The notes below the pieces were generated by a model that saw only the letters and a program-made list of their open reading frames with translations, had not been told where the DNA came from and searched no databases. Positions 1 through 7,227 of a stretch of DNA of 64,000 nucleotides are shown in pieces. The position numbers and the translations under genes were made by a program. This stretch comes from Pontibacter burrus (GTDB lineage Bacteria; Bacteroidota; Bacteroidia; Cytophagales; Hymenobacteraceae), in contig NZ_JAAGWD010000007.1 of NCBI RefSeq assembly GCF_010686685.1, positions 124,001 to 188,000 of the forward strand, written 5' to 3'. The stretch's first letter is position 1; each line of letters begins with the position of its first letter.

Positions 1-2
1 CC

Positions 3-68
3 CGCAGCCTTACCTTCAGCACAAGTAACAGTACGAGCTACAAGCTCGAACTAGCAGATAATGAATGA
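3..68 (+). CDS. Possible 3' end of a truncated ORF
   Basis: One frame is open from the window edge to a TGA at 66-68 and would give the last ~21 residues of a protein that starts outside the window. About half of these residues (STSYKLELA) are encoded by a REP palindrome at 31-56, so the reading may just be repeat sequence. The terminator hairpin just downstream fits a gene ending here. A second frame is also open to a TAG at 52-54, so the assignment is weak. Confidence 0.2.
   Translation, partial: RSLTFSTSNSTSYKLELADNE
31..56 (+). repeat. REP unit 1 (RAYT-associated palindrome)
   Basis: This short unit has the form acgagctacaagctcg followed by actagc. It matches the palindromic family found at 313-339, 381-406, 1041-1065, 1108-1131, 1541-1560 and 1601-1628. 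All copies lie within about 1.2 kb of the RAYT remnant. Confidence 0.65.
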
Positions 69-82
69 GTAGGATAAACTAT

Positions 83-121
83 AAAAGCGGGGCTATAGGG
101 TTATGCACCAGCCCCGCTTTT
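83..121. terminator. Bidirectional intrinsic terminator
   Basis: The arms aaaagcggggct and agccccgctttt pair over 12 bases around a 15-base loop and are followed by T-rich sequence. It lies just past the stop codon of the minus-strand AHSA1 fragment and after the possible plus-strand gene end at 68, so it can serve both strands. Confidence 0.8.
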
Positions 122-165
122 ATTTATGCTATTAAATAGGTTCTCTTTTCTGCAGCTTACTACCC

Positions 166-357
166 TTAGGCCTCCTGTTTCTGAGCAGCCAATAGTTGAT
201 CGAGATTTTCCATGGCCGCTGTCAGGCCTTCTTTAAAGCCCATCTGGATGGTGGTTTCGAGCTGTGCCAGGTCATCGAATGTGATCAGGTTCTCTACTAA
301 GGTAACTTCCCCTGCTGGCGCGAGCTTGTAGCTCGTGCCATTTTCTTCTCCATACAA
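166..357 (-). pseudogene. Truncated AHSA1/SRPBCC-domain protein
   Basis: The 63-residue product resembles the C-terminal third of AHSA1-type SRPBCC (START-fold) proteins, which bind hydrophobic ligands or Hsp90. The signature is GEVTLVENLITFDDLAQLE followed by QMGFKEG and MENLDQLLA. Family members are usually 140-160 residues, so roughly the first 90 are missing. The residues just before the homology (GTSYKLAPA) are encoded by REP unit 2 at 313-339, so the repeat appears to have replaced the upstream part of the gene. The ATG at 357 may be fortuitous. I infer a pseudogene; a short expressed protein cannot be excluded. Confidence 0.6.
313..339 (-). repeat. REP unit 2, inside AHSA1 fragment
   Basis: This reverse-oriented copy (gctggcgcgagcttgtagctcg) lies within the coding frame of the AHSA1 remnant and marks the breakpoint of its homology. 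Confidence 0.65.
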
Positions 358-380
358 CTATATTTTTAAGCACAAGAAAC

Positions 381-406
381 AGTACGAGCAACAAGCTCGC
401 ACTAGC
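381..406 (+). repeat. REP unit 3
   Basis: This copy (acgagcaacaagctcgcactagc) lies about 60 bases upstream of the RAYT start codon, a typical position for REP units relative to their RAYT gene. Confidence 0.65.
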
Positions 407-463
407 GAAGAACTACTATTACAACACTGAACCTGAAGTAGTGCCGTAGCAGTATATGCTTTC

Positions 464-1031
464 ATGAGCCGGAAGTATAAATTTCATAACAAGGAGGGGC
501 TATACTTTGTGAGCTTTGCGGTGGTGTACTGGATAGACGTGTTTACGCGAGAGGAGTACTTTGCCCTGCTTACCGAGAGCCTGGACTACTGCCGCAAAAA
601 CAAAGGCATGGAGATTTATGCCTGGTGCATTATGCCCAGCCACGTACATCTTATCTTCCGGGCCAAAGACAACAACCCGAGCGCGCTGCTGAAGGAGCTG
701 AAAACTTATACTTCCAAACAAAACATCCCCCTCCCCCCTTCAAAGGGGGACTAAGTATAGTTGAGCATAACCAGGAGAGCCGGAAGAAGTATGAACCCAC
801 CCCTGCCCCTCCCGAGAGGGGAATTTTACAAAAGGAATTTATTCCCCTCCTTGGAGGGGTTAGGGGTGGGTAAACTTTTAGTATCAACTTATGACTCAAG
901 CCTCCGAGCTACTATTGAAGTGAAGTACATTAGTAGTAGCCGGTTTTGTGTCGGAGCCGGAGCATTGGAAGTATAGCAGCGCGATTGACTTTAGCGGTGG
1001 CAAAGGTATGCTGGAGATTGATATTGCCTGA
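464..1031 (+). pseudogene. REP-associated tyrosine transposase (RAYT), disrupted
   Basis: RAYTs are single-copy Y1 transposases of the IS200/IS605 type (Transposase_17/Y1_Tnp) that act on REP palindromes. Frame 2 gives an N-terminal part from 464 with the HUH motif in MPSHVHLIF (His60, His62) and then CAL-type sequence ending in LKELKTYTSKQ. There it runs into a block of three GC-rich repeats at 727-874. Further pieces appear in other frames: NQESRKKY near 770-790, and a C-terminal end YSSAIDFSGGKGMLEIDIA that stops at 1029-1031. The catalytic Tyr region is not recoverable. Length from start to stop fits one ~180-residue RAYT plus the insertion. The gene is therefore inactive, yet its REP units remain around it. 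Confidence 0.75.
727..874. repeat. Cluster of three GC-rich R2 repeats inserted in the RAYT
   Basis: There are three units. At 727-751 is the ccccctcccccc-ttcaaaggggga type (R2'). At 794-825 is the acccacccctgcccctcccg-agaggggaa type (R2). At 840-874 a second R2 unit lies in inverted orientation. The last two form an inverted pair that could fold as a long hairpin. The same families recur at 2426-2534, 4260-4292, 14842-15062, 30630-30660 and 33840-33946. Confidence 0.75.
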
Positions 1032-1040
1032 ATGGTGGAG

Positions 1041-1065
1041 ACACGAGCTGCAAGCTCGCGCCAGC
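1041..1065 (+). repeat. REP unit 4
   Basis: The sequence cacgagctgcaagctcgcgc followed by cagc begins 10 bases after the RAYT remnant stop codon. It is nearly identical to unit 7 at 1601-1628. Confidence 0.7.
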
Positions 1066-1107
1066 GTTTGCCAGCCAAATTTAGAATTAACTAACTGGCA
1101 ACAGGAT

Positions 1108-1131
1108 AAGGCTGCAAGCCCGCACCAGCGG
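1108..1131 (+). repeat. REP unit 5 (diverged)
   Basis: The sequence aaggctgcaagcccgcaccagc is a degenerate member of the same family, in the spacer before the ASCH gene. Confidence 0.5.
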
Positions 1132-1167
1132 GTATAACAGCCTGCTATATTATAAGTAAATTAGCGC

Positions 1168-1509
1168 ATGAGAAAAGCTAAAACAGAGATCATCGACCAC
1201 CTGCACTTTCATGAAAAATACCTTGAACTGGTGTGTCAGCACCAGAAGACGTCTACCATCCGGTTAGGGTATGTGCTGCCAAACGCCATACAGTTGCCGC
1301 TGGTTTTTGGCGATATGACCTTACCAGAAAAGGCACAGATAGAAAAGCTGGATTTTACTAAATCGTTTGCCGACTTAACTGAGGCTGATGCCCTGACGGA
1401 TGGCTTTGAGAACCTTGAAACCCTCCGGGCAGACCTGAAAGTGTTTTATCCGGACATTACAGCCGAAGACCGTTGTACCATCATTTACTTTAAGTTGCTA
1501 CCTGCGTAA
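1168..1509 (+). CDS. ASCH-domain protein
   Basis: This 113-residue protein carries the ASCH domain, a small PUA-like beta-barrel linked to RNA or nucleotide binding. The diagnostic motif is KTSTIRLG (residues 27-34), followed by GD and the hydrophobic strand EDRCTIIYFKLL at the C terminus. The length suits a single-domain ASCH protein. It stands alone among repeats, with REP units on both sides, and has no obvious operon partner. Substrate is unknown; some relatives of this fold hydrolyse acetylated nucleosides (YqfB), but I cannot assign that here. Confidence 0.7.
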   Translation: MRKAKTEIIDHLHFHEKYLELVCQHQKTSTIRLGYVLPNAIQLPLVFGDMTLPEKAQIEKLDFTKSFADLTEADALTDGFENLETLRADLKVFYPDITAEDRCTIIYFKLLPA

Positions 1510-1540
1510 AATTAATTTTTAGACGATTCCCCTTCTGTAG

Positions 1541-1560
1541 CATGCTTGTAGCTCGTACTG
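1541..1560 (-). repeat. REP unit 6 (half copy)
   Basis: The sequence catgcttgtagctcgtactg is the reverse complement of the cgagctacaagc core, 32 bases after the ASCH stop codon. Confidence 0.5.
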
Positions 1561-1600
1561 TTACGCCTACTTGAGGTATTGCTGCGCGTGGAAAAGTAAA

Positions 1601-1628
1601 AGGCACGAGCTGCAAGCTCGCGCCAGCA
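1601..1628 (+). repeat. REP unit 7
   Basis: The sequence ggcacgagctgcaagctcgc followed by gccagc is an almost exact copy of unit 4. It is the last REP unit I can see to the right of the RAYT. Confidence 0.7.
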
Positions 1629-1726
1629 TTAGACTTCTATTTATGTTTTTAAAGCCGAAGGGACTACCTTTATTTGGCAGCCCCTTCAGTAAATCAACCT
1701 ATATACTTTGCCCCAGGCAAGCGCGC

Positions 1727-2332
1727 TTACTTCCTGTTTACCGTCAGGTCGAATTGTATGTCCACTTCCGGCAGGATGTGGTGTTCGCCCAGCTCTGGAT
1801 CAGCGGCGTAGGTCATGCCCCATCTGGTTCTATCCAGCTTAAAGCTTGCCTCCAGCTCCAGTTTGCTTCCCTGCAGGTTAATGTTTGCCGGGAACGAGAT
1901 CGGGTGTGTCTGCCCTAGCATGGTAAAGTCGCCGGTTACAATATAGTTGTCCCCTTCTGCTACAGTGGCAATAGGCTGCACCTTCGTGATGCGGAAGGAG
2001 GCTGTGGGGTGCAGCGCCAGGTTAAAGAAGTCGGGGCTCTTGAGGTGCTCGAACAGCATGGGCTTCACCTCGTCAGGCAGGTCGAAGTTCTCAATCGTCG
2101 CAATCGGAATAGTGAACGTGCCGGACGTTATCCTTCCATCTACCACTTTGATGTCCTGGCTTTGTATCTGAAAGGAGCCATCGTGGTACAGCACCGGGCT
2201 GTAGCCTTTCCACTTCACCACAGAGGCGCTCTCCTGCAGGGCATAGGTACTTTTGCTCAGCTCCTCGTCTTCGCAGCTGGTCAGGCAAAGGCCACTAAAA
2301 AGAACACACGCAACTAATAGTACTTTTTTCAT
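1727..2332 (-). CDS. YceI-family lipoprotein
   Basis: The 201-residue product starts with a lipoprotein signal peptide (lipobox LTSC, Cys20) and then shows the YceI lipocalin-like fold: SVVKWKGYSP, a DGRITSGTFTIPI strand, HPTASFRITKV, VTGDFTMLGQTHPISFPA and a C-terminal HHILPEVDIQFDLTV. YceI proteins bind polyisoprenoid or other long lipids in the periplasm. The Cys should anchor it to a membrane facing the periplasm. It is monocistronic, and its start codon lies in AAACTATG, an instance of the genome motif half-site. Function beyond lipid binding is inferred from the family. Confidence 0.85.
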   Translation of the reverse strand: MKKVLLVACVLFSGLCLTSCEDEELSKSTYALQESASVVKWKGYSPVLYHDGSFQIQSQDIKVVDGRITSGTFTIPIATIENFDLPDEVKPMLFEHLKSPDFFNLALHPTASFRITKVQPIATVAEGDNYIVTGDFTMLGQTHPISFPANINLQGSKLELEASFKLDRTRWGMTYAADPELGEHHILPEVDIQFDLTVNRK

Positions 2333-2425
2333 AGTTTTATTTTGTTTGAGTTTTGAAATGATTTGGATGTAGTTTTTGGATAAGCCTTTTAGGGTGAACA
2401 GAGCCAGTCTTAGTGTATAATTATC

Positions 2426-2534
2426 CCCTTGAGGGGACTATAGGGGTGTTTTCACTTGCAGAGTCACCGGTTTTTGCTAACAGAAGCATTCTGCTCTGTA
2501 GCTTTACACCCCTCTGCACTACCCTCAAGGGGAG
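2426..2534. repeat. Inverted pair of R2-like repeats
   Basis: The unit at 2426-2448 (ccccttgaggggactatagg) and the unit at 2505-2534 (acccctctgcactaccctca then agggga) are in opposite orientation. They fill much of the 278-base spacer between the DUF4345 gene and the YceI gene. I see no gene here. Confidence 0.55.
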
Positions 2535-2610
2535 AATCTTGCAGAAAGAACGGCTTTGTCATTAGAGGGACAGTTTTGAGAGAATCAAGCTACTTGCTGG
2601 CAACCTTCCT

Positions 2611-3039
2611 CTAAACCACCTTATCGGTAGGTATAGCTTTTCGATTAGCCACTGCCAGGCCCAAAGCCAGCACAAAAAATACCGACTCTATCAGCAGCCA
2701 TTGATTTCCGAAGTCGCCCAGGGCTCCTTCCGAGAAAATGGTGATGGTGCGCGACAAGGCGTAGAAGCCCCAGAGCAGGCACAGAAACAGCAGGCCGCTT
2801 TGGGTGTCGCGCCACATCAGGTAAATCAGGCTCAGGAAGAGCGTCATCCCGACGCCACCGTACACCCCGCGTATGGAGCTGAAGGCATCGGTATTGTTGA
2901 GCTGCACGCGCACCAGGTCCATCACGGACTGTGGGTTGGCGAAAGCCATTACACTAACAGACAGGAGGCTGAGCGCCGAGAGGAGAATAAAGCCTTTGGA
3001 GGCCAGGGTTACGGTTCTTTGCGTCTTCATAACATTCAT
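2611..3039 (-). CDS. DUF4345 membrane protein
   Basis: The 142-residue protein has four predicted membrane segments (about residues 16-34, 63-79, 82-100 and 113-131). The family signature NNTDAFSSIRGVYGGVG lies between segments 1 and 2. DUF4345 has no established role. The gene starts 66 bases downstream of the Crp/Fnr-type regulator on the same strand, so the two are probably co-transcribed. Confidence 0.75.
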   Translation of the reverse strand: MNVMKTQRTVTLASKGFILLSALSLLSVSVMAFANPQSVMDLVRVQLNNTDAFSSIRGVYGGVGMTLFLSLIYLMWRDTQSGLLFLCLLWGFYALSRTITIFSEGALGDFGNQWLLIESVFFVLALGLAVANRKAIPTDKVV

Positions 3040-3105
3040 TTGTTTAAGTTGATGTTACAAAGATGGCGTGCCCCGGAAAGACTATTCTTGGTAAATACCA
3101 AGATT

Positions 3106-3690
3106 TCAGATGCGCACTTTATTGAGTAGTTTGCTGAAGTTGGTTGGGTCGATGCCCAGGTAATTGGCCAGGTACTTATGCGGCACCAGTTGAAGAATGT
3201 GGGGGCTGCGCTGCAGCAGTTTCCGGAACCGCTCCTCCGAGGTATAACACTGCAGTTCTACCAATCGCGCCAGCAAACCCGACATACTATGGCTCAGCCC
3301 TTCCCGGATCATGGACTCGATAGCCGGCCTGGTCTGCATGAGCCGCTGCAGCTCCGGGAATGGCGCTCTCAGGAAAACGGAGGGGGTAAGGGTTTCATAG
3401 TAATAACGGGAAGGCTGCTGCAGCATAAAGGAATCGAGCACGCCGCCAAAGGACGGGGCATAGGTGAACACCAATGTCGCTTCCCGGTCCTGGTCGTCGA
3501 AGTAATACACCCGCTGCACCCCATCGGCCACAAAGTATAAATAATGCTCCACCTCGCCCGCCATAGTCAGGGGCTCCTTCCGTTTAGCCACATGGCGCGT
3601 CCAGACAGCTGCAAAAGCCTCCCAGTCTTGGTCAGACAAATAGTGAATACCGTTTACCAGTTGCTTTAGCTGCTGTAGTTCTTGCGTCAT
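3106..3690 (-). CDS. Crp/Fnr-family transcriptional regulator
   Basis: The 194-residue protein has a cyclic-nucleotide-binding-like beta-roll (about residues 25-115, with AGEVEHYLYFVADGVQRVYY). A C-terminal helix-turn-helix follows (about 165-194, PHKYLANYLGIDPTNFSKLL). The N-terminal cysteine cluster of true FNR is absent and so are clear cAMP-contact residues, as in many Bacteroidota members of this family. Its ligand is unknown. The DUF4345 gene follows on the same strand. The start codon sits in AACTATG. A large repeat cassette fills the divergent upstream region. Confidence 0.85.
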   Translation of the reverse strand: MTQELQQLKQLVNGIHYLSDQDWEAFAAVWTRHVAKRKEPLTMAGEVEHYLYFVADGVQRVYYFDDQDREATLVFTYAPSFGGVLDSFMLQQPSRYYYETLTPSVFLRAPFPELQRLMQTRPAIESMIREGLSHSMSGLLARLVELQCYTSEERFRKLLQRSPHILQLVPHKYLANYLGIDPTNFSKLLNKVRI

Positions 3691-3752
3691 AGTTATGATG
3701 TTGCTGTTGCAATTTAATCGATGTTAGGGGATTTGGAAATTTTGGGGTTGTA

Positions 3753-3845
3753 ATGTCATCTTGAGCCTAAGCGAGAAATCTATCTCACACTATAGTTGTT
3801 TCTTAGTCATGTCGAGCGTTAGTCGAGACATCTTATATGTTCTAT
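3753..3845 (-). repeat. R4 companion repeats of cassette A
   Basis: Two adjacent units, reverse-oriented: one around 3753-3790 (gagcctaagcgagaaatcta) and one around 3806-3845 (gtcgagcgttagtcgagaca then tctta). They match the agatttctc...cgaaatgaca and agatgtctcg...cgacatgac units beside R1 copy D, at 34328-34418. Confidence 0.6.
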
Positions 3846-3857
3846 AGTTGGAGAAGA

Positions 3858-3892
3858 CCTCACAGTGTGCGCAGCTCCTGTGAGCGTCTAAT
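3858..3892 (+). repeat. R3 repeat (ctcacag...ctgtgag palindrome)
   Basis: This is an imperfect palindrome, agacctcacagtgtgcgcag then ctcctgtgagcgtct. A near-identical unit and an inverted partner occur at 26457-26543, at the 3' end of the D-threonine-aldolase-like gene. Confidence 0.65.
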
Positions 3893-3918
3893 GCTATAGT
3901 TGACTAAAGCTACAACTC

Positions 3919-4213
3919 GACACAAGCCGTTGCTTTCATAGCTACTTCTGATCCTGGGAGCTTTACTGCCTATTGTTTCAATCTAGCTTTGGTGCGCTCA
4001 CGGCCGCGAGGCCCCGTCTTCGGGCATCGCGCGGTGTACATTTCTTTTGCTCCTATCGTCGCAATGCCTTGCGGCACCAGAAATCTACAAGGCGCTCAAC
4101 CCAAAGACTGAAATCAATCGATAGCAACAGCTATAGTTTGATTCTATGTCTATAGTTCTGTACCCTTTTCGTGGTCGTAGTTCCAAGGGGCAGGCTGCGC
4201 CTTCCTGCTCATG
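3919..4213 (-). repeat. R1 element, copy A (~295 bp)
   Basis: Reverse-oriented copy of the long repeat found at 15106-15400, 30703-30998 and 33991-34284. Shared landmarks, given in R1 orientation, are the hairpin ggcaggcgcagcctg, cagtctttgggttgagcgcc, gcgatgcccgaagacggggc, and gagctcccaggatca. Copy A carries the central variant also seen in copy D (agaaatgtacaccgcg). A short ORF through it is a repeat shadow. It lies in the divergent spacer between the Crp/Fnr gene and the lipoprotein gene; the rest of that spacer holds only repeats and CTATAG motifs. Confidence 0.8.
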
Positions 4214-4259
4214 ATTTGAAACTATAGAACTATAGGATCAACTATAGGAAAGGTAGTAA

Positions 4260-4292
4260 TTCCCCTCTCGGGAGGGGTTGGGGTGGGTTCAA
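4260..4292 (-). repeat. R2 repeat of cassette A
   Basis: The sequence ttcccctctcgggaggggtt then ggggtgggttc is the reverse-oriented R2 unit on the outer side of R1 copy A. It mirrors the R2-R1-R4 order of the other cassettes. Confidence 0.7.
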
Positions 4293-4534
4293 ACAGCTGA
4301 TCCATAACTATAGATAAACTATAGGAACAGAGATAAACTATCTCTCATAATACAGATCCTGAACATCATAATTAAGGTGCTACAAAACAGTACAGTAACG
4401 TGCACAGCCTGTCCGGGAATGGACAGGTTTAATGCGGGTAAACGCTGCCTGATTGGCTTAGAAGATAGAATGAGGCTATATATAAAACTGGCATATAAAT
4501 TGTCGACACCGACTTACAAAGTACAAATAAACCT

Positions 4535-5380
4535 ATGAAAAACTTTATCTCTAACCTAAACCAGTTCGTGCTGTTAGCCGGGCTGAGTTTAACCTTACTA
4601 ACTTTCTCTTCCTGCGACAAGGAGGATATTCTGCCTACCACTCCGGGATCACCGGCTACTGGAAAACCAATTCCGACCACGCCAACAACGCCACAGCCTC
4701 CCGGTACACCGCCTGGCAATCCCACTACTCCTCCGCCTGTTACAACCAACAGCCTGCTGAAACAGCTGGGCACAAAGAGTTTCAGGTATGACGCGCAAAA
4801 CCGGCTGGTTGAGTTAAGCTATTCCGACCTGACCTACCTGGGCTATACAATTGATTATGAGGGAAATAAACCAGTGAGGCTCAATTTTAAAAGTGGTGGC
4901 AACTACCTGATCTATAGTTATGAAGGCGACAAGGTAGTGGAGGCTGTTCGTTACTACGGCGAGAACCTGGTAAACTACCGCTACCAATTTGAGTACAGTG
5001 GCAACAAACTTGTAAAAAAGACGACCATGAGCTATGCACGTTCAAATGAAGGGATTCTGGGTATTGATGAGTACAAGTACGATGCAAACGGAAACCTGAC
5101 AGAAATTGTAGTGACCTGGTCGACAAGTAACAAGATAGAAGACCTGGGTCGTCCGATGGTTATCCGGTGGGGAAGCTATGATAACAAACCAAACCCGGCG
5201 CCTTATGCTGAGAGTGATATTTACCTGCCGGGCATAAAGCTATTTGAGAACAATCCGGGCTTCCGCGACGAAGAACTATATTCCTATACCTACCACGAGC
5301 CGGGTATGCCAAACCAAAGGTTCACAAAACTACAGTCGCATCCCAACGTGCCGGCTTTTGTAACTACTTATTCCTACTAA
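4535..5380 (+). CDS. Lipoprotein with Pro/Thr-rich linker and YD-like repeats
   Basis: The 281-residue product has a lipoprotein signal peptide (FSSC, Cys27), a Pro/Thr/Gly-rich linker at about residues 34-75, and a domain rich in Tyr/Asp beta motifs (FRYDAQNRLVELSYS, YEGDKVVEAVRYYGE, EYKYDANGNLTEIV). These resemble the YD-type repeats of Bacteroidota surface lipoproteins and RHS proteins, but there are too few for an RHS shell. I do not recognise a specific function. It is monocistronic and probably sits on the outer membrane. Confidence 0.65.
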   Translation: MKNFISNLNQFVLLAGLSLTLLTFSSCDKEDILPTTPGSPATGKPIPTTPTTPQPPGTPPGNPTTPPPVTTNSLLKQLGTKSFRYDAQNRLVELSYSDLTYLGYTIDYEGNKPVRLNFKSGGNYLIYSYEGDKVVEAVRYYGENLVNYRYQFEYSGNKLVKKTTMSYARSNEGILGIDEYKYDANGNLTEIVVTWSTSNKIEDLGRPMVIRWGSYDNKPNPAPYAESDIYLPGIKLFENNPGFRDEELYSYTYHEPGMPNQRFTKLQSHPNVPAFVTTYSY

Positions 5381-5735
5381 TAACCGCCAACTATACTTCC
5401 ACATTTAAAAGCTGTTTTACTTTAGTGGTAAAGCTGCTTTTACTTTTCTCCTGCATTGCTTCCAGTGAAAGAGTTTAAAACATACTTCTCTCTACTTCCC
5501 AATAGCCACTAAATCCTGTACTGGCCTGCGTTCCTCTCCTTTATTTCCGGTGCCAGTGGCTAAACTATAGCAGTAAGTAGAGAAGCAGCCGAACGGTTTA
5601 TTTCAAAATTTTGAACCTTAACACAAGACACCAGCCCGTTCACATAGTAATCCAATTTATTGTTCTTAGTCTTATAGTTTATAGGTAAATTAGGTAGTAC
5701 ACTTTACATGCGCTATCCACCAAAACCTTACAACT
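5381..5735. other. 355-base spacer without a gene
   Basis: Between the lipoprotein and cytochrome genes I see one CTATAG motif (near 5565) and a run with pairing potential (aaaagctgttttac and gtaaagctgctttta, about 5408-5445) that may end the lipoprotein transcript. No coding signal or larger repeat is visible. Confidence 0.4.
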
Positions 5736-6350
5736 ATGAAAATTTATTTATTGATCTCTTCTCTCCTGTTCTTTTCTTTCCTGATACTTTCCACACCACG
5801 CTTAAAGGATCTGCCTGAAAAAGGCACGAAGCCCGCAGTTACCTCTTCAGTTCTGCAAGGCAACCAGGAACAAATCAAGCTTGGGGAACGCCTGGTAATG
5901 ATCGCAGCCTGCCACGATTGCCATACGCCTAAAAAAATGACGGACAAAGGGCCGGTGATAGACTACTCCCGCGCCTTATCAGGGCACCCTGCCGATATGC
6001 CCCCTCCGGATGTGAACCGCAAAGAGGTAGAGCAGAAAGGCCTGGCCGTAACCAATACACTGACTGCCTGGGTTGGACCCTGGGGAATTTCGTATGCGGC
6101 TAACCTAACATCAGACGCTACCGGTATCGGCAACTGGACTGAAAAGCAGTTCTTCACAGCCATTCGCCAGGGCAAGTACAAAGGCCTGGAAAATTCGCGG
6201 TCGCTGCTGCCTCCTATGCCCTGGGATATGTACAGGAACATGACGGACGAAGAGCTGAAAGCCATTTTCGCTTACCTCAAATCTACCAAGCCCATCCGGA
6301 ATATTGTTCCCGCCGCACAACCTCCGGTAACTGCCGCACACGGTAAGTAA
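5736..6350 (+). CDS. Periplasmic c-type cytochrome
   Basis: The 204-residue protein has an N-terminal signal or anchor helix (about residues 3-19) and one heme c site, CHDCH (Cys59, Cys62, His63). Met161 in SLLPPMPWDMY is the likely sixth iron ligand, followed by the typical helix DEELKAIFAYLKS. It is a monoheme electron carrier of the kind fused to or paired with membrane oxidoreductases, but no partner is adjacent. The start codon lies in CAACTATG. The redox partner is unknown. Confidence 0.8.
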   Translation: MKIYLLISSLLFFSFLILSTPRLKDLPEKGTKPAVTSSVLQGNQEQIKLGERLVMIAACHDCHTPKKMTDKGPVIDYSRALSGHPADMPPPDVNRKEVEQKGLAVTNTLTAWVGPWGISYAANLTSDATGIGNWTEKQFFTAIRQGKYKGLENSRSLLPPMPWDMYRNMTDEELKAIFAYLKSTKPIRNIVPAAQPPVTAAHGK

Positions 6351-6512
6351 AACTATAGTTTGTTTGGATAAACCAGGTAAAGCCTGCTATTCAGGTTGTC
6401 TATAGTGCATCATATTAGCCAATTGGACCTTGCTTGGATTTGTAACACCAAATAAGGAGTCTGCCAATTTGAGGAACTATAGCTGCAACTATAGCTTAAC
6501 TCTGGATATGAG

Positions 6513-6974
6513 TTAATATGTCAGTAATCGTCCGCAGGCAATCATTATCACCCACACAACTATAGAACACAGGGCTACAGTTCTGGCGGAGCGGGGTATG
6601 TAGTCGTGTTCCCACTTTGGTGATGAAGGAGCAAGAAACCGATGAAAGAATCCAGCATTTAAAGCACCCACTATCAGTATGATGAGCTTTATGTAGAAAA
6701 CAGGATCGTTTACCAGGGCCACTGCGTTGGTGCTAAACAGAGGCAATCCGGAAGGAATGATCAGGTATAAGCCTTTTCCGGACCACGGAAGCAGATATTG
6801 CCCCAGGGCCGGGACAGGCAGCTTTCAGGAAAAGCCCAGCAAGCGCAGATCGATCAGGAAAGCTGCACCCACCAACAGCACAATGCCCAGAATATACACA
6901 ATCTCCAGTAAAGGGTAAAGCCAGCAAGATTGCCGGATAAGGTTGGCCAACGCAGAGTCCTCCACCCCTTGCAC
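6513..6974 (-). pseudogene. DUF6644-like membrane protein, nonsense mutation
   Basis: Reading the minus strand from a GTG at 6974 gives QGVEDSALANLIRQSCWLYP, then LLEIVYILGIVLLVGAAFLI and DLRLLGFS. An in-frame TGA follows at 6827-6825, after which homology continues in the same frame (KLPVPALGQYLLPWSGKG, then VNDPVFYIKLIILIVGALNA and IACGRLLTY) to the stop at 6513. The four hydrophobic helices and conserved YPLLE, DLRLLG, LLPWS and ACGRL blocks match the DUF6644 family as I remember it. One point mutation separates it from an intact gene of about 150 codons. Read-through or a sequencing error are the alternatives. Farther upstream (about 7020-7150) another frame encodes GDSVRVVGYLPKEVKDEMGA, a fragment of an unidentified neighbour. 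Confidence 0.6.
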
Positions 6975-7227
6975 TATTGCGGCCAGAGTACCTGTCACGG
7001 TTACCGTAACTCTATATTTTATCGCCTACATATGTCCGTTCTGCTCCCATCTCATCTTTTACTTCTTTAGGCAGATACCCTACTACCCGCACCGAATCGC
7101 CGGGCTGGCAGGCTATAGTTTCGCCGTACAAACTTTACCCCTATCCCCCGGAAAAAAACGTATAGTGCTTAGCCGTTTCAGAGGTGCCTGCGGCTGGCTG
7201 GTTCAGGATCAGAGAAATATACAGCGT

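Noticed and set aside
625..873. 82-codon ORF overlapping the RAYT
   Set aside because: It is mainly a shifted frame through the RAYT and the R2 repeats (PPPFKGG, PTPAPPERG); only the NQESRKKY piece is a RAYT remnant.
3973..4155. Short ORF across R1 copy A, with similar frames in copies C and D at 30770-31000 and 34021-34284
   Set aside because: The shared sequence (FGALTAARPRLRAS) comes only from the conserved DNA of the repeat; the frames differ in start, length and end between copies.
6943..7227. N-terminal extension of the bestrophin-like protein
   Set aside because: This part lies opposite the DUF6644 pseudogene and shows no homology; the family start fits the ATG at 7228.
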